From contig NZ_AP027149.1 of the NCBI RefSeq assembly GCF_027925445.1, forward strand, positions 2,232,001-2,296,000: a DNA stretch of 64,000 nucleotides, read 5' to 3'. Below are positions 41,212 through 50,010 of the stretch, piece by piece. Source of the stretch: Methylocystis bryophila. Lineage in GTDB: Bacteria > Pseudomonadota > Alphaproteobacteria > Rhizobiales > Beijerinckiaceae. Numbering within the stretch: the first letter of the stretch is position 1; each line of letters opens with the position of its first letter. A model generated the notes under the pieces. That model was not told the DNA's origin. It made no database searches and saw only the letters and a list, made by a program, of their open reading frames with translations. The position numbers were made by a program, and so were the translations under genes.

Positions 41212-44200
41212 TGGAAATCCCGCGCGCGCGGCGTTGCGGCCTTGGCCCGCTCGATGAGGCGCAGCGCGGGAGAGATGTCCTCGACCTTGCGCGCGATAAG
41301 ATGCAGCACGCCGGCTTCCTCTTGCGCCTCGCCATGCACGGCGACGAGCCGCGCACCCAAAACCTCGGCGCGCTGACGCTCGAAAATCTTGGGCCAGACG
41401 ATGACATTGGCCGAGCCCGTCTCGTCCTCGATCGTCATGAAGATCGTGCCCTTCGCCGTGCCCGGGCGCTGGCGCATCAGCACGAGGCCCGCGACTGTGA
41501 GTCGCGGGCGCAGCGGGCCTTTCACGCGCAAGAATTCGGCGCAGGAGACGATGCCCTTCTCTGCGAGACCCTTGCGCAAAAAGGCGACCGGATGGCCTTT
41601 GAGCGAGTGTGACAGCGCGCGGTAATCCTCCATCACCGCCTCGCCGGGCGGCATCGGCGGCAATTGCGCATCGGGCTCGACCGGCGCGAAGGCTAAATCG
41701 CGAAGAAGCGGCAGATCGTCCTTGTCGCCGACTCGGTTCAATCCGGCGACCGCCCAGAGCGCCTCGCGGCGCGTGAGGCCGAGGCTTGAAAAAGCGTCGG
41801 CGGCGGCGAGCTTTTCCAATACGGCGGGAGGAAGTCCCGTGCGCAGCCACAAATCGCGCACCGAGTCGTAGCCCGCGCCGCGCCGCGCGACGAGGAGCCG
41901 CATGTCTTCTTCCGCCAAGCCCTTCGCCTCGCGAAGGCCGAGCCGGATCGCGCGGCCGCCGTGAATGTCGGCGGCCATCTCAGCGTGGCGCGCATGGATG
42001 CGACCCGTTTCTTGCGTTTCTTCCAGCGTGCAGTCCCAATCGGAGGCGTTCACGTCGACCTCGCGCAGGACGACGCCGTGATCCTCGGCGTCGCGCATGA
42101 TTTGCGCCGGCGCGTAGAAGCCCATGGGCTGCGCGTTCAAAAGCGCGCAGGCGAAGACGTCCGGATAGCGGCATTTGAGCCAGGCCGAGGCGTAGACGAG
42201 CAGCGCGAAGGAGGCCGCGTGGCTTTCCGGAAAACCATAGGTGCCGAAGCCCTCGATCTGCGCGAAGCAGCGGCTTGCGAATTCCGCCTCATAGCCGCGC
42301 GCGACCATCCCTGAGATCATCTTGTCGCGAAACCGGCTCACGAGCCCCGCGCGCTTGAAGGTCGCCATGGCGCGTCGCAGCTCGTCGGCCTCCTGCGGCG
42401 AGAAGCCCGCGGCGACGATCGCGATCTTCATCGCCTGCTCCTGAAAGAGCGGCACGCCGAGCGTCTTGCCGAGCACCGCCTCGAGCTCGGGAGAGGGATA
42501 TTGGATCGTCTCCTTGCCCATGCGCCGGCGCAGGAAGGGATGCACCATGTCGCCCTGGATCGGCCCGGGCCGCACGATCGCCACCTCGATGACGAGATCG
42601 TAGAAGCATTGCGGCTTCAGGCGCGGCAGCATCGACATTTGCGCGCGGCTCTCGATCTGGAACACGCCGACGGAATCGGCGCGCGAGAGCATCGCGTAAA
42701 CGCGCTCATCCTCCGCAGGGATCGACGAAAGGCGATAGGCGATCCCATAATGGGCGGCCAGGAGATCGAGCCCCTTGCGCAGACAGGTCAGCATGCCGAG
42801 CGCCAGCACGTCGATCTTGAGGAGGCCCAGCGCGTCGAGATCGTCCTTGTCCCAAAGGATCGTCGTGCGCCCCTCCATTGCGGCGGGCGCGACGGGCACG
42901 ACCTCGTCGAGCCGTCCGCGCGTGATGACGAAGCCGCCCGAATGCTGCGTCAGATGGCGCGGAAAGCCTGCGATCTCCTCGGCGAGCGAGAGCGCCAGCG
43001 CGAAGCGTGGCTCGGTGACGTCGAGTCCCATGCGCGCCATGTCGGCGCGGCGCTGCTCCGCGCTGGAGCCGCCGCGCGAAAGCGCCGAGAGCCTTCCCAA
43101 AAGATCGCTCGACAGGCCGAAGACCTTGCCGATCTCGCGCATCGCCGAGCGCGAGCGATAGGTTGTGACCGCAGCGGCGAGCCCGGAGCGCTCGCGCCCG
43201 AAACGCCGGTAGATATATTGGATCACTTCCTCGCGCCGCTCATGCTCGAAATCGACGTCGATGTCGGGCGGCTCGTTGCGCGCCGCCGAGACGAAGCGCT
43301 CGAAGAGGAGATCGTGCTTCGTCGGATCGACCTCGGTGACGCCCAGACAAAAGCACACGGCGCTGTTTGCCGCCGAGCCGCGCCCCTGCGCGAGAATGCC
43401 CTCGCGCTTCGCAAAGCGCATGATGTCGTGCACGGTGAGAAAATAGGCGGCGTAATTGAGCTCGCCGATGAGCTTCAGCTCGTGCTCGAGCAACGTCTCG
43501 ACGTTCTTCGGAATCCCCTGCGGATAGCGGTTTCTCGCGCCCTCGTAAGCGAAGGCTTCGAGCGCCTGCTGCTCGCTCTCGAAACCTTCGCAGAGCTCCG
43601 ACGGATATTCATAGGCGAGGTCTGAGAGCCTGAAGGCGAGGCCTTCGAGGAAACGCGCGCTTTCGTCCACAGCCCAAGGCGCGAGCGCAAAGAGGCGCGT
43701 CATCTCCTGCGCGCTCTTCAAATGCCGCTCGGCGTTGGCGGAGAGGAGAGAACCCGCTTCCTCCAAGGTCACGCCTTCGCGGATGCAGGCGAGCGCGTCG
43801 GCGAGGGGGCGGCGCTCCGGCGTGTGATAATGCGCGTCGTTCACCGCGACGAGCGGCAGGTCGAGCTTTTTTGCTTGCGCGATGCGCCGCTGGAGCCCTG
43901 CGCGCATGTCCGGGCCATAGAGCGCGGTGGCGCCGAGCCAGAGCCTTCCCGCGAAAGCCTCGCGCAACGCGGATGGGGGCGGCTTGTCGCCGAGCGCGAC
44001 GATCTGCTGGCCTTCGCCGAATTCGAGGAGATCGTCGAGAAAGAGCCGGCACTCGCCTTTCGGCGGACGGGCGCGAGGGTCTTCGTCGAGGAAGCTTTGG
44101 CCCTCTCCCCAGCCCTCCCCCGCTATCGCGGGAGAGGGAGCTTGACTTCGCGTGTCATCAAGACTTGGCGAAACGTCTGCCGCCCCCTCTCCCGCGATAG

Positions 44201-44555
44201 CGGGGGAGGGAGGGGGCTCGCGTGATGGACGGCAAAAGCCCCTCGTCAGCAGCCGGCAGAGGCGCCCGTAGGCGGCGCGGTCTTGCGGGTAGCAGAGAAG
44301 CTCCGGCGTCTTGTCGGCGAAGACGAGCCTCGCGCCGACCGCGAGGCGGAAGCGCTCGGGCGGAATCTTATGCGCCTTGAGGAAGGAGAAGGCGCGCACG
44401 ACGCCGGCGAGCGAATTGCGGTCGGCGATTCCAATGCCGACATGCTCGAGCGCTAACGCCTGCGCGACGAATTCCTCCGGATGCGAGGCGCCGCGCAGAA
44501 AGGAGAAATTCGTCGTCGTCGCAAGCTCGGCGTAGCGGGGAAGGGCGGAGATCAC
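41208..44555 (-). CDS. dnaE2: Error-prone DNA polymerase DnaE2 (ImuC)
   Basis: A C-family polymerase of about 1115 residues that performs damage-induced mutagenic synthesis. The PHP domain starts YAELATTTNFSFLRGASHPEE; the polymerase core has GSAANSAVCFCLGVTEVDP, PPDIDVDFEHERREEVIQYIY (split), and the C-terminal OB fold. I chose GTG 44555 because a LexA-type box lies at 44586-44600; the frame extends to 44663. A family C repeat is inserted in frame after LLTRG, adding about 60 residues to the PHP region before KGECRLFLDDLLEF. The TAG stop lies on a palindromic element. imuA and imuB, its usual partners, are not adjacent. Confidence 0.93.
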   Translation of the reverse strand: MISALPRYAELATTTNFSFLRGASHPEEFVAQALALEHVGIGIADRNSLAGVVRAFSFLKAHKIPPERFRLAVGARLVFADKTPELLCYPQDRAAYGRLCRLLTRGFCRPSREPPPSPAIAGEGAADVSPSLDDTRSQAPSPAIAGEGWGEGQSFLDEDPRARPPKGECRLFLDDLLEFGEGQQIVALGDKPPPSALREAFAGRLWLGATALYGPDMRAGLQRRIAQAKKLDLPLVAVNDAHYHTPERRPLADALACIREGVTLEEAGSLLSANAERHLKSAQEMTRLFALAPWAVDESARFLEGLAFRLSDLAYEYPSELCEGFESEQQALEAFAYEGARNRYPQGIPKNVETLLEHELKLIGELNYAAYFLTVHDIMRFAKREGILAQGRGSAANSAVCFCLGVTEVDPTKHDLLFERFVSAARNEPPDIDVDFEHERREEVIQYIYRRFGRERSGLAAAVTTYRSRSAMREIGKVFGLSSDLLGRLSALSRGGSSAEQRRADMARMGLDVTEPRFALALSLAEEIAGFPRHLTQHSGGFVITRGRLDEVVPVAPAAMEGRTTILWDKDDLDALGLLKIDVLALGMLTCLRKGLDLLAAHYGIAYRLSSIPAEDERVYAMLSRADSVGVFQIESRAQMSMLPRLKPQCFYDLVIEVAIVRPGPIQGDMVHPFLRRRMGKETIQYPSPELEAVLGKTLGVPLFQEQAMKIAIVAAGFSPQEADELRRAMATFKRAGLVSRFRDKMISGMVARGYEAEFASRCFAQIEGFGTYGFPESHAASFALLVYASAWLKCRYPDVFACALLNAQPMGFYAPAQIMRDAEDHGVVLREVDVNASDWDCTLEETQETGRIHARHAEMAADIHGGRAIRLGLREAKGLAEEDMRLLVARRGAGYDSVRDLWLRTGLPPAVLEKLAAADAFSSLGLTRREALWAVAGLNRVGDKDDLPLLRDLAFAPVEPDAQLPPMPPGEAVMEDYRALSHSLKGHPVAFLRKGLAEKGIVSCAEFLRVKGPLRPRLTVAGLVLMRQRPGTAKGTIFMTIEDETGSANVIVWPKIFERQRAEVLGARLVAVHGEAQEEAGVLHLIARKVEDISPALRLIERAKAATPRARDFH
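44094..44223 (-). repeat. Family C repeat inserted in frame within dnaE2
   Basis: On the minus strand the block order matches 33600-33729: CCCTCCCTCCCCCGCTATCG, GGGGGCGGCAGACGTTTCGC, then CTCCCTCTCCCGCGATAGCG and GGGGGAGGGCTGGGGAGAG. The host frame stays open through it and reads SPAIAGEG twice. Confidence 0.88.
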
Positions 44556-44585
44556 GGCGCGCTCCGGCGCTGATGTTTTTGGAGT

Positions 44586-44600
44586 GTTTGTATTTTGTTC
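44586..44600 (-). promoter_or_regulatory. LexA (SOS) box upstream of dnaE2
   Basis: The plus strand reads GTTT-N7-GTTC, one mismatch from the alphaproteobacterial LexA consensus GTTC-N7-GTTC. It is in an AT-rich island 31 bases before the chosen GTG start, which fits SOS control of dnaE2 known in the group. Confidence 0.7.
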
Positions 44601-44657
44601 TTGTTTTGAGCCCGGAGTCAAGGCGGGGAGCTTAGGTTGTGAAAACCATGCGTGCGC

Positions 44658-44724
44658 GGACATGCCCCAAGCTTTTGATTTGGAGCTTAGTCCTTTTCGA
44701 GCGCGCGATCGGGACGCGCTTTAG
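44658..44724 (-). repeat. Subfamily B half element
   Basis: ACATGCCCCAAGCTTTTGAT and TTGGAGCTTAGTCCTTTTCG followed by CGCGATCGGGACGCGCTTTA keep the linker and the variant hairpin 1 of the 20408 copy. Hairpin 2 is lost. Its edge overlaps the longer dnaE2 reading frame, another reason to prefer the later start. Confidence 0.7.
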
Positions 44725-44736
44725 AGCCAAGTAACG

Positions 44737-45009
44737 CTAGAGCCAACTGATGATGCTGGGTTCGACCCCAGCTTTCGCCGCGGCGCATTGCGCCCGCTCG
44801 ATGCGCGCTCTCGCTCTTCTTTCCGATCGAGATAGACCGTCCTCGAGCAGCTCCTGGCAGCGTTCCAGAGAATGCAGAAGCTCATGGGCCATGGAGGCCG
44901 AGAGGCCAGCGGTGTGTAACCCCCCAGCCAGCGCACGCTGGCGCTCTATGCGTCGGCGGCCCGCTTCGACGCGGGCGCGCGCCTCTCGCACTGCGGCAAA
45001 TTCGGGCAT
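44737..45009 (-). CDS. Small helical hypothetical protein
   Basis: From the ATG at 45009 the 90-residue protein is mostly charged helix (EARARVEAGRRRIERQRALA, then LLHSLERCQELLEDGLSRSE). The RRRIxRQRxL and LLxxLExxLEDxL pattern is one I remember from short conserved Rhizobiales hypothetical proteins. No function is known. It stands alone between dnaE2 and the acetylation genes. Confidence 0.55.
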   Translation of the reverse strand: MPEFAAVREARARVEAGRRRIERQRALAGGLHTAGLSASMAHELLHSLERCQELLEDGLSRSERRARARIERAQCAAAKAGVEPSIISWL

Positions 45010-45469
45010 CTCGCGATTCCCTTTTTGTTCGAAGCGCGAGCGTAGCATCGATTAGTGGTCGGCACGATGGCGCAGAGCTGTCAAAATCAAGGAAGATGCA
45101 TGTTTAAGCGTCATCATGCGAAGGACGAAGATTCCCAGCCGAGAAAGGGCCCTGATCCCCGGACGTTAGCTTTCGGAGCAGACGGAAGCCGGGTCGTTAG
45201 ATTTCTTTGCAACGCGGCGCCGCCGCGTTCGCGCCGGGTCTTGCTGCGGCGTGACATGCGGTTCACTGCGGCAGATGTCGAGCGCTGGTCGCTCGCGGGG
45301 CATCCTCATCGGCGAAATAGCGACCTTGTGGCCCTTGCGGATGCCTTCCCAGGCCTCTCGCCCTAACCCTCTCCCGTGAACGGGGCGAGGGAATACTCGC
45401 CGGAATTGGCGCCCCTCCGCGCGCTCTGCTAAGACCCCGCTCGCTCAAAACTCAGCGCCGGGAGAGGGG
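45010..45469 (+). other. Gap with a doubtful ORF and a family C remnant
   Basis: An ORF from ATG 45100 to 45366 (88 residues, starting MFKRHHAKDEDSQPRKGPDP) has AAGGAAG 6 bases before the start. It shows no domain, and I give it about 0.3 of being real. At 45363-45390 CCCTAACCCTCTCCCGTGAA and GGGGCGAGGG resemble one arm of family C. Nothing else is evident. Confidence 0.35.
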
Positions 45470-46894
45470 ATGCTATTTTACGAACCGCTGTTTCTGTTCC
45501 TCTTCGCGCCGGCGGTCTATCTCCTTTATCTCGCGGTCGAAACGCGCTTCACGCCGCGCATGCTCGTGCTGCTTCTCGCGAGCGTCGTCTTTTACGCCTG
45601 GAGCGAGCCGGTCTTCATTTTCGTCGTTTTCGCTTCGGTCGCGCTCGACCTCTTTGCCGCGCGCCAAATCGACGCGAGCGCGGAGGGCTCGCGGGCGCGA
45701 AAGCTTTGGTTGACGCTCGGCGTCTGCGGCAATCTCGCGATCCTCGTCTATTTCAAATATGCGGGCTTCATTCTCCAAAACTACAGCGCGCTCATCTCGA
45801 GCTTCGGCTTCGCGCCTCTTAGCGCGCCAAATATCGCGCTGCCGATCGGCGTCTCCTTCATCGTCTTCGAGAAGATCACCTATCTCGTCGACGTCCATCG
45901 CAAGGTCACGCCGCTGGCAAAAAGCGTGACGCTTTACGCGCTTTATGTCTTCTTCTTCCCCAAGCTCCTCGCCGGTCCGATCATCAAATATCACGACATC
46001 GCCGGCCAGATGGAGGCCTGTCCGCCGGCGCATGTCGACGATTTTGTCACGGGCTTCTCGCGCTTCATGTGGGGCGTCATGAAGAAGCTCTTGCTCGCCG
46101 ACGCCTTCGCCAGCGGCTGCGATCTCGTCTTCGCGCATCCGGCTTCCGAGCTCGGCTTCGCGGAGGCCTGGGCCGGCGTGATCTTCTTCACCTTCCAGAT
46201 CTATTTCGATTTTTCGGGCTATTCCGACATGGCGATCGGGCTTGCTCGCATGTTCGGCTTCCGTCTGCTCGAGAATTTCAACGAGCCTTACGTCGCGACC
46301 TCCATGACCGACTTCTGGCGGCGCTGGCATATGTCGCTGACGAGCTGGATCCGGGAATATCTCTACTTCCCGCTCGGCGGAAATCGCGCGGGCGCGCTGC
46401 GCACGCAGATCAATCTGTGGCTGTGCTTTCTCGCGTCCGGCATATGGCACGGCGCGGCCTGGACCTTCGTCGCCTGGGGCGCCTACAACGGCTTTTTCCT
46501 CGTGCTCGACCGGCTCTTTCTCGCCCGCTGGCTCGCGAAGCTTCCGGTCTTGCTCGCCAATGCGCTCACCTTCCTGGCCGTGATGGTCGGCTGGACGATC
46601 TTTCGCGCGGTCTCGCTCTCTCAAGCCGGAGGCATGCTGGCGCTCATGGCGGAGCCCTGGGCGAAAGCGCCAGGCGGCGAGATGATCCCGAGCTACTATT
46701 GGCTCGCGGCGCTGATCGGCTTCGCGGTGGTCGTCGCGCAGCGGGCGGCGCTGCACATCCCGGGCTTCGACTGGATGGCGCTTGCAAGGAAGCATGCGCT
46801 GGCGGCGAACACGCTGCTCGCGGCGCTTTTCCTCGCGGCGCTCGCAAAGGGGCTCGCCGACCCGTTCAAGCCCTTCATCTATTTCCGGTTCTAG
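45470..46894 (+). CDS. MBOAT-family O-acyltransferase (AlgI-like)
   Basis: The 474-residue protein has about eleven transmembrane segments. The family signatures are NFNEPYVATSMTDFWRRWHM, WIREYLYFPLGGNRAG and the catalytic His in LASGIWHGAAWTFVAWG. AlgI/PatA/DltB relatives carry acetyl groups across the inner membrane for O-acetylation of polysaccharide. The next gene, 3 bases on, encodes the matching AlgJ/AlgX-type periplasmic transferase. No alginate genes are present, so the acceptor may be another exopolysaccharide or cellulose. Confidence 0.92.
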   Translation: MLFYEPLFLFLFAPAVYLLYLAVETRFTPRMLVLLLASVVFYAWSEPVFIFVVFASVALDLFAARQIDASAEGSRARKLWLTLGVCGNLAILVYFKYAGFILQNYSALISSFGFAPLSAPNIALPIGVSFIVFEKITYLVDVHRKVTPLAKSVTLYALYVFFFPKLLAGPIIKYHDIAGQMEACPPAHVDDFVTGFSRFMWGVMKKLLLADAFASGCDLVFAHPASELGFAEAWAGVIFFTFQIYFDFSGYSDMAIGLARMFGFRLLENFNEPYVATSMTDFWRRWHMSLTSWIREYLYFPLGGNRAGALRTQINLWLCFLASGIWHGAAWTFVAWGAYNGFFLVLDRLFLARWLAKLPVLLANALTFLAVMVGWTIFRAVSLSQAGGMLALMAEPWAKAPGGEMIPSYYWLAALIGFAVVVAQRAALHIPGFDWMALARKHALAANTLLAALFLAALAKGLADPFKPFIYFRF

Positions 46895-46897
46895 ACA

Positions 46898-48112
46898 ATG
46901 AACGCGCGCCTCCTCGCCCGAGCCCCGATCTTCGCCTGCGCGGCGTTGATCGGCTTCCTCTTTCTCGCGAATCTTTGGAACTTCGCGGTCGAGCGCGACT
47001 GGCCGAAGCTTCGCATTCGCAGCGCCGAGCCCTTGAACGGATTGTCAGCGGAAAAGCCCATTCCCTGGACGCTCGACGCGTTTCTCTCGGGCGAGACGCA
47101 GCACGCGGTCTCGACGCATCTCGATCGCGCTTCGCCGCTCTTTCCTATGTCGGTGCGCCTCAAGAACCAGTTCCTCTATTCCTTCTTCGGCGTCTCGGGC
47201 GCGCCCAATGTCGTCATCGGCCGCGACGGCGAGCTCATCTCCAGCGAATATATCAAGGAATTTTGCGCGCGCGGCGCGCCGCCGCCGCAGGACAAGCTCG
47301 ACGCCTGGGCCGGCGACATCGGCGAGATCGGCGCGACGACCGCGGCGCTCGGCAAGAGTTTCGTCTATCTGATCTCGCCCTCGAAACCGGCCTATGACCC
47401 GTCCTGGCTGCCAGCCGGCATGCGCTGTCCGGCGCTCGCGCAACCGCAAGCGGCCGAGAAGCTTGCGCCCTACAGGGCGGCGCTGGCGGCGCGGAATGTT
47501 CCCTTCCTCGACGGGCAGGCGCTGCTGCACAACGAGCGCGCGCATTATCCGATCGACCTGTTCCCCAAGGGCGGCATTCACTGGAACCTGCTCGGCTCTG
47601 CAATCGCTTTGCGCGAGATCACGCATATCTGGGCGGCGCAGCCGGCGGGCTCGCCCGTCGGCGATTTTGCGTTCGACTGGCGCGAGCGCGACGTGGCGGT
47701 CGGAACAGACAAGGACCTCGTCGAGCTTTTGAATCTATTCTGGCCGCCCGTGCGCTATCCGACGGCTTCGATCGAGCGTCAGGGACCGCCGCAGACTTGC
47801 ACAAAGACGCCGCGGCTGCTGCTCGTCGGCACCAGCTTCCTGCGCGAGCTCATTGTCGTGGCGTCGCAGGCGCCCTGTCCGCCGACGATCGACTATTGGT
47901 TCCATGTGCAGGCCGAGGGCCACAGCGAGCTCACGCGCTTCATCACCAAGCCCGGCGAGATCGGCAATGGCGAGCGCGCTCCCGCCGATCTTGCGCTGCT
48001 TGCGCAAAGCCTCAAGGAGGCCGACGCCGTCGTGCTGGAGGAGATCGCCCTCAATCTCTCGACGACGCGGCAGGTGGGGAATTTGCTGGCGGGTACGCGG
48101 GCGGCGAGGTGA
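46898..48112 (+). CDS. AlgJ/AlgX-type SGNH acetyltransferase
   Basis: The 404-residue protein has one N-terminal membrane anchor (IFACAALIGFLFLANLW) and a periplasmic SGNH-like domain. The nucleophile is in LLVGTSFLRELI, and the Asp/His pair probably sits in DLFPKGGIHWNLLGSAIA. In AlgJ/AlgX such domains take acetyl from the MBOAT partner and place it on sugar hydroxyls. It lies 3 bases downstream of the MBOAT gene and is surely co-transcribed. The GTSF serine context is close to the GDSF of AlgX. Confidence 0.85.
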   Translation: MNARLLARAPIFACAALIGFLFLANLWNFAVERDWPKLRIRSAEPLNGLSAEKPIPWTLDAFLSGETQHAVSTHLDRASPLFPMSVRLKNQFLYSFFGVSGAPNVVIGRDGELISSEYIKEFCARGAPPPQDKLDAWAGDIGEIGATTAALGKSFVYLISPSKPAYDPSWLPAGMRCPALAQPQAAEKLAPYRAALAARNVPFLDGQALLHNERAHYPIDLFPKGGIHWNLLGSAIALREITHIWAAQPAGSPVGDFAFDWRERDVAVGTDKDLVELLNLFWPPVRYPTASIERQGPPQTCTKTPRLLLVGTSFLRELIVVASQAPCPPTIDYWFHVQAEGHSELTRFITKPGEIGNGERAPADLALLAQSLKEADAVVLEEIALNLSTTRQVGNLLAGTRAAR

Positions 48113-48135
48113 AGGACGCGACGATTCTTGAATTG

Positions 48136-48154
48136 TCTATACGAATTGTATAGA
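48136..48154. promoter_or_regulatory. Palindromic operator at the brnTA promoter
   Basis: A perfect inverted repeat TCTATAC-GAATT-GTATAGA ends only 4 bases before the brnT start codon. BrnA autoregulates its operon in known systems, so this is the likely operator. The tight spacing implies a very short or absent leader. Confidence 0.7.
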
Positions 48155-48158
48155 TTCC

Positions 48159-48413
48159 ATGTTTGAATGGGATGAAGACAAACGGTCGAAGAACCTCGTC
48201 AAACATGGCCTGGACTTCTTGGCTGCGCGGCTGGTTTTTGACGGCCGGGCGGCCATAACGGCTCCGTCAGTTCACTCCTTCGAGACGCGACACGTCACGA
48301 CGGCCTTCATCGACGGAAAGTTCTACACCGTCATTTGGACTTGGCGAGACGGCGCTCGCCGGATCATCTCGTTCAGGAGAGCGCGTGATGGCGAAGAAAG
48401 AGCGTATCGTTAG
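48159..48413 (+). CDS. brnT: BrnT-family ribonuclease toxin
   Basis: The 84-residue protein has the family start MFEWDEDKRSKNLVKHGLDF and the ending RIISFRRARDGEERAYR, with the RelE-like fold residues (HG..F, R-rich end). BrnT cleaves RNA and stops growth until BrnA binds it. No Shine-Dalgarno sequence is seen because the operator abuts the start. The antitoxin gene overlaps its end, as is usual for this type II system. Confidence 0.92.
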   Translation: MFEWDEDKRSKNLVKHGLDFLAARLVFDGRAAITAPSVHSFETRHVTTAFIDGKFYTVIWTWRDGARRIISFRRARDGEERAYR

Positions 48414-48714
48414 ATTTACGGATAACGAACTCCGCGCGAAGCAGGCGTGCGGCGAGGATCAGAGCGATTGGAAGCGCGCCGCCGCCATGACGGAAGCGGA
48501 GATCGAAGCGGCCGTTGCGGAGGATCCCGACGAGGCGGGCATGACCGTCGATTGGTCGCGAGCCGCCGTTGAATTGCCGCACCCGAAGGCCACGCTCAAT
48601 ATGCGCATCGACCGTGACGTGCTTGAATTTTTCCGCAATCAGGGCAAGGGCTACCAAACCAAGATCAACGCCGTTTTGCGTTCCTACATGGAACAGGCGC
48701 GCCACGAGCGGTGA
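48388..48714 (+). CDS. brnA: BrnA-family antitoxin
   Basis: The 108-residue protein starts MAKKERIVRFTDNELRAKQ and ends with a ribbon-helix-helix-like DNA-binding segment (TLNMRIDRDVLEFFRNQGKG, YQTKINAVLRSYM). It binds BrnT and represses the operon. It starts inside brnT, with AGGAG 8 bases upstream. Confidence 0.9.
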   Translation: MAKKERIVRFTDNELRAKQACGEDQSDWKRAAAMTEAEIEAAVAEDPDEAGMTVDWSRAAVELPHPKATLNMRIDRDVLEFFRNQGKGYQTKINAVLRSYMEQARHER

Positions 48715-48765
48715 CTGCCGCGCGATTTTCGCAAGGCGACAACCATGAGATTTTCTTGAACTCTC

Positions 48766-49053
48766 TCATTCCGATGCGCCTTGGCCATCACGCACGAGGA
48801 CCAATCGGAAGTCGCCGAAGCTTTTGTTTTGGATCATTCGCATCACAAAAAACGACCAGACGATTGCGACAAGGAAGCCGACCGCTGTCAAGATTGTCGG
48901 CGCGCGGGCGTCGTCGAGCTTCAATTCCCCCGAGAAAAAACCCAGAATGAAGGCGGCGGCGGAACTCAGCACGAGCCAGCCAAGCGCGGTGCGCCACATA
49001 AAAGTCCACCACACTCTCAAATTTCGTCGCCAAGTGACTTTTAAGATTTCCAC
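48766..49053 (-). CDS. Small membrane protein with two spans
   Basis: A 95-residue protein with GTG start behind GGAGG. Hydrophobic segments lie at about 20-42 and 54-73, and the N-terminus is Trp/Arg-rich (VTWRRNLRVWWTFMWRTALG). No family is recognised. It is downstream of and convergent with brnTA. Confidence 0.5.
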   Translation of the reverse strand: MEILKVTWRRNLRVWWTFMWRTALGWLVLSSAAAFILGFFSGELKLDDARAPTILTAVGFLVAIVWSFFVMRMIQNKSFGDFRLVLVRDGQGASE

Positions 49054-49179
49054 GATGCCTCCGACTTAAATGGGGTTCTCATGAAACCGTTAATCGCCTC
49101 GCTCTGCGCAGCGCGGCAAACGCGGAAATCGCCCGCGGTCGCCCGCTAGGCTCAATCGGGCAGCCAGGCCTCCGCCACT

Positions 49180-50010
49180 TCAAGCGCTGGCTTTCGCCCA
49201 ATAGCCGGCCTCGCGGGCGATGCGCACATATTCGCTGCGCACCTCATATTCGCCATAGGCGCGCTCCAGCCGGCGCACGGTGAAGTGGCCGCGCGCCAGC
49301 GTCTCGAAATGCTCCATGAAGGCGAGATTGACGACGGCGCCGCCGAGCGCGCCGAGGATCGGCGCCGCTTGCGCCGCGGTCTTCTGAGTCACGACGACCC
49401 CGAAGCGCGACGAAATCCTCGCGATGAATCGCGTGACGACCGGCGCGCTCTCCGCCGCCACGCCGCCCGCCGCCACATAGCTTGTCGCTCCGGAAACGGA
49501 TTTCGCGAGAATTCCGCGCAAGGCGAGATAGCCTCCCTCGAACACGCCCTCGCCTTCGCCATGGCCGCCGAGCGCGAAGACTTCGAGGCAGGCGAAGGAC
49601 ACCGCGGGATCGGAGAGGTCCTCGCCCTCGGTGCGGGCGATGTCGGCGATGGCGCGCAACATCAGCGTGGTTGAGACCGGCAGCTCCAGCGCCAGCGCCG
49701 CGCCGCCGGCGGCGCCGCCCACCGCGCCGCAAAGCCCGGCGAGCTGTCGGTGCGGCAGGCTCGGGCCGCCGTTCTTGAGCGAGCCAATGGCGAAGCGCAG
49801 CGCCGCCTCCAGCGCGCGCCGCGCGGCGATGGCGCTGGCGCGGCGCCATTTTTCCGGCATGACCTTGCCGGCGAAGCCGATTTGCTTGCCGGCGAGCTGC
49901 GACATGCGGCGCGCGAAGCTCGTGCGCTCGAGCGCCGCGACGGCGGCCTCCAGCGCCTGCATGTCGGCGCGGCTCAAGCGAGTGGTCAGGGCGGGCAAAG
50001 CGGTGTTCAC
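49180..50010 (-). CDS. EcsC-family protein
   Basis: The 276-residue protein is Ala/Gly-rich with the EcsC pattern: LPHRQLAGLCGAVGGAAGG, LPVSTTLMLRAIADIARTEG, CLEVFALGGHGEGEG and the Gly/Ala hydrophobic end. EcsC proteins are peripheral membrane proteins of poorly known role, first seen with the Ecs ABC transporter of Bacillus. GTG at 50010 has GGAG 9 bases upstream; a longer frame to 50166 is only the translation of a palindromic repeat. Confidence 0.8.
   Translation of the reverse strand: MNTALPALTTRLSRADMQALEAAVAALERTSFARRMSQLAGKQIGFAGKVMPEKWRRASAIAARRALEAALRFAIGSLKNGGPSLPHRQLAGLCGAVGGAAGGAALALELPVSTTLMLRAIADIARTEGEDLSDPAVSFACLEVFALGGHGEGEGVFEGGYLALRGILAKSVSGATSYVAAGGVAAESAPVVTRFIARISSRFGVVVTQKTAAQAAPILGALGGAVVNLAFMEHFETLARGHFTVRRLERAYGEYEVRSEYVRIAREAGYWAKASA

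Noticed and set aside
44556..44663. N-terminal extension of DnaE2 (MSAHAWFSQPKLPALT)
   Set aside because: A LexA-type box and an AT-rich promoter-like island lie within it, and its 5' edge is a palindromic element. The family N-terminus begins at the later GTG.
45100..45366. An 88-residue ORF before the MBOAT gene
   Set aside because: It has a fair ribosome site but no recognisable domain and odd composition, so it was noted only within the gap entry and not called as a gene.
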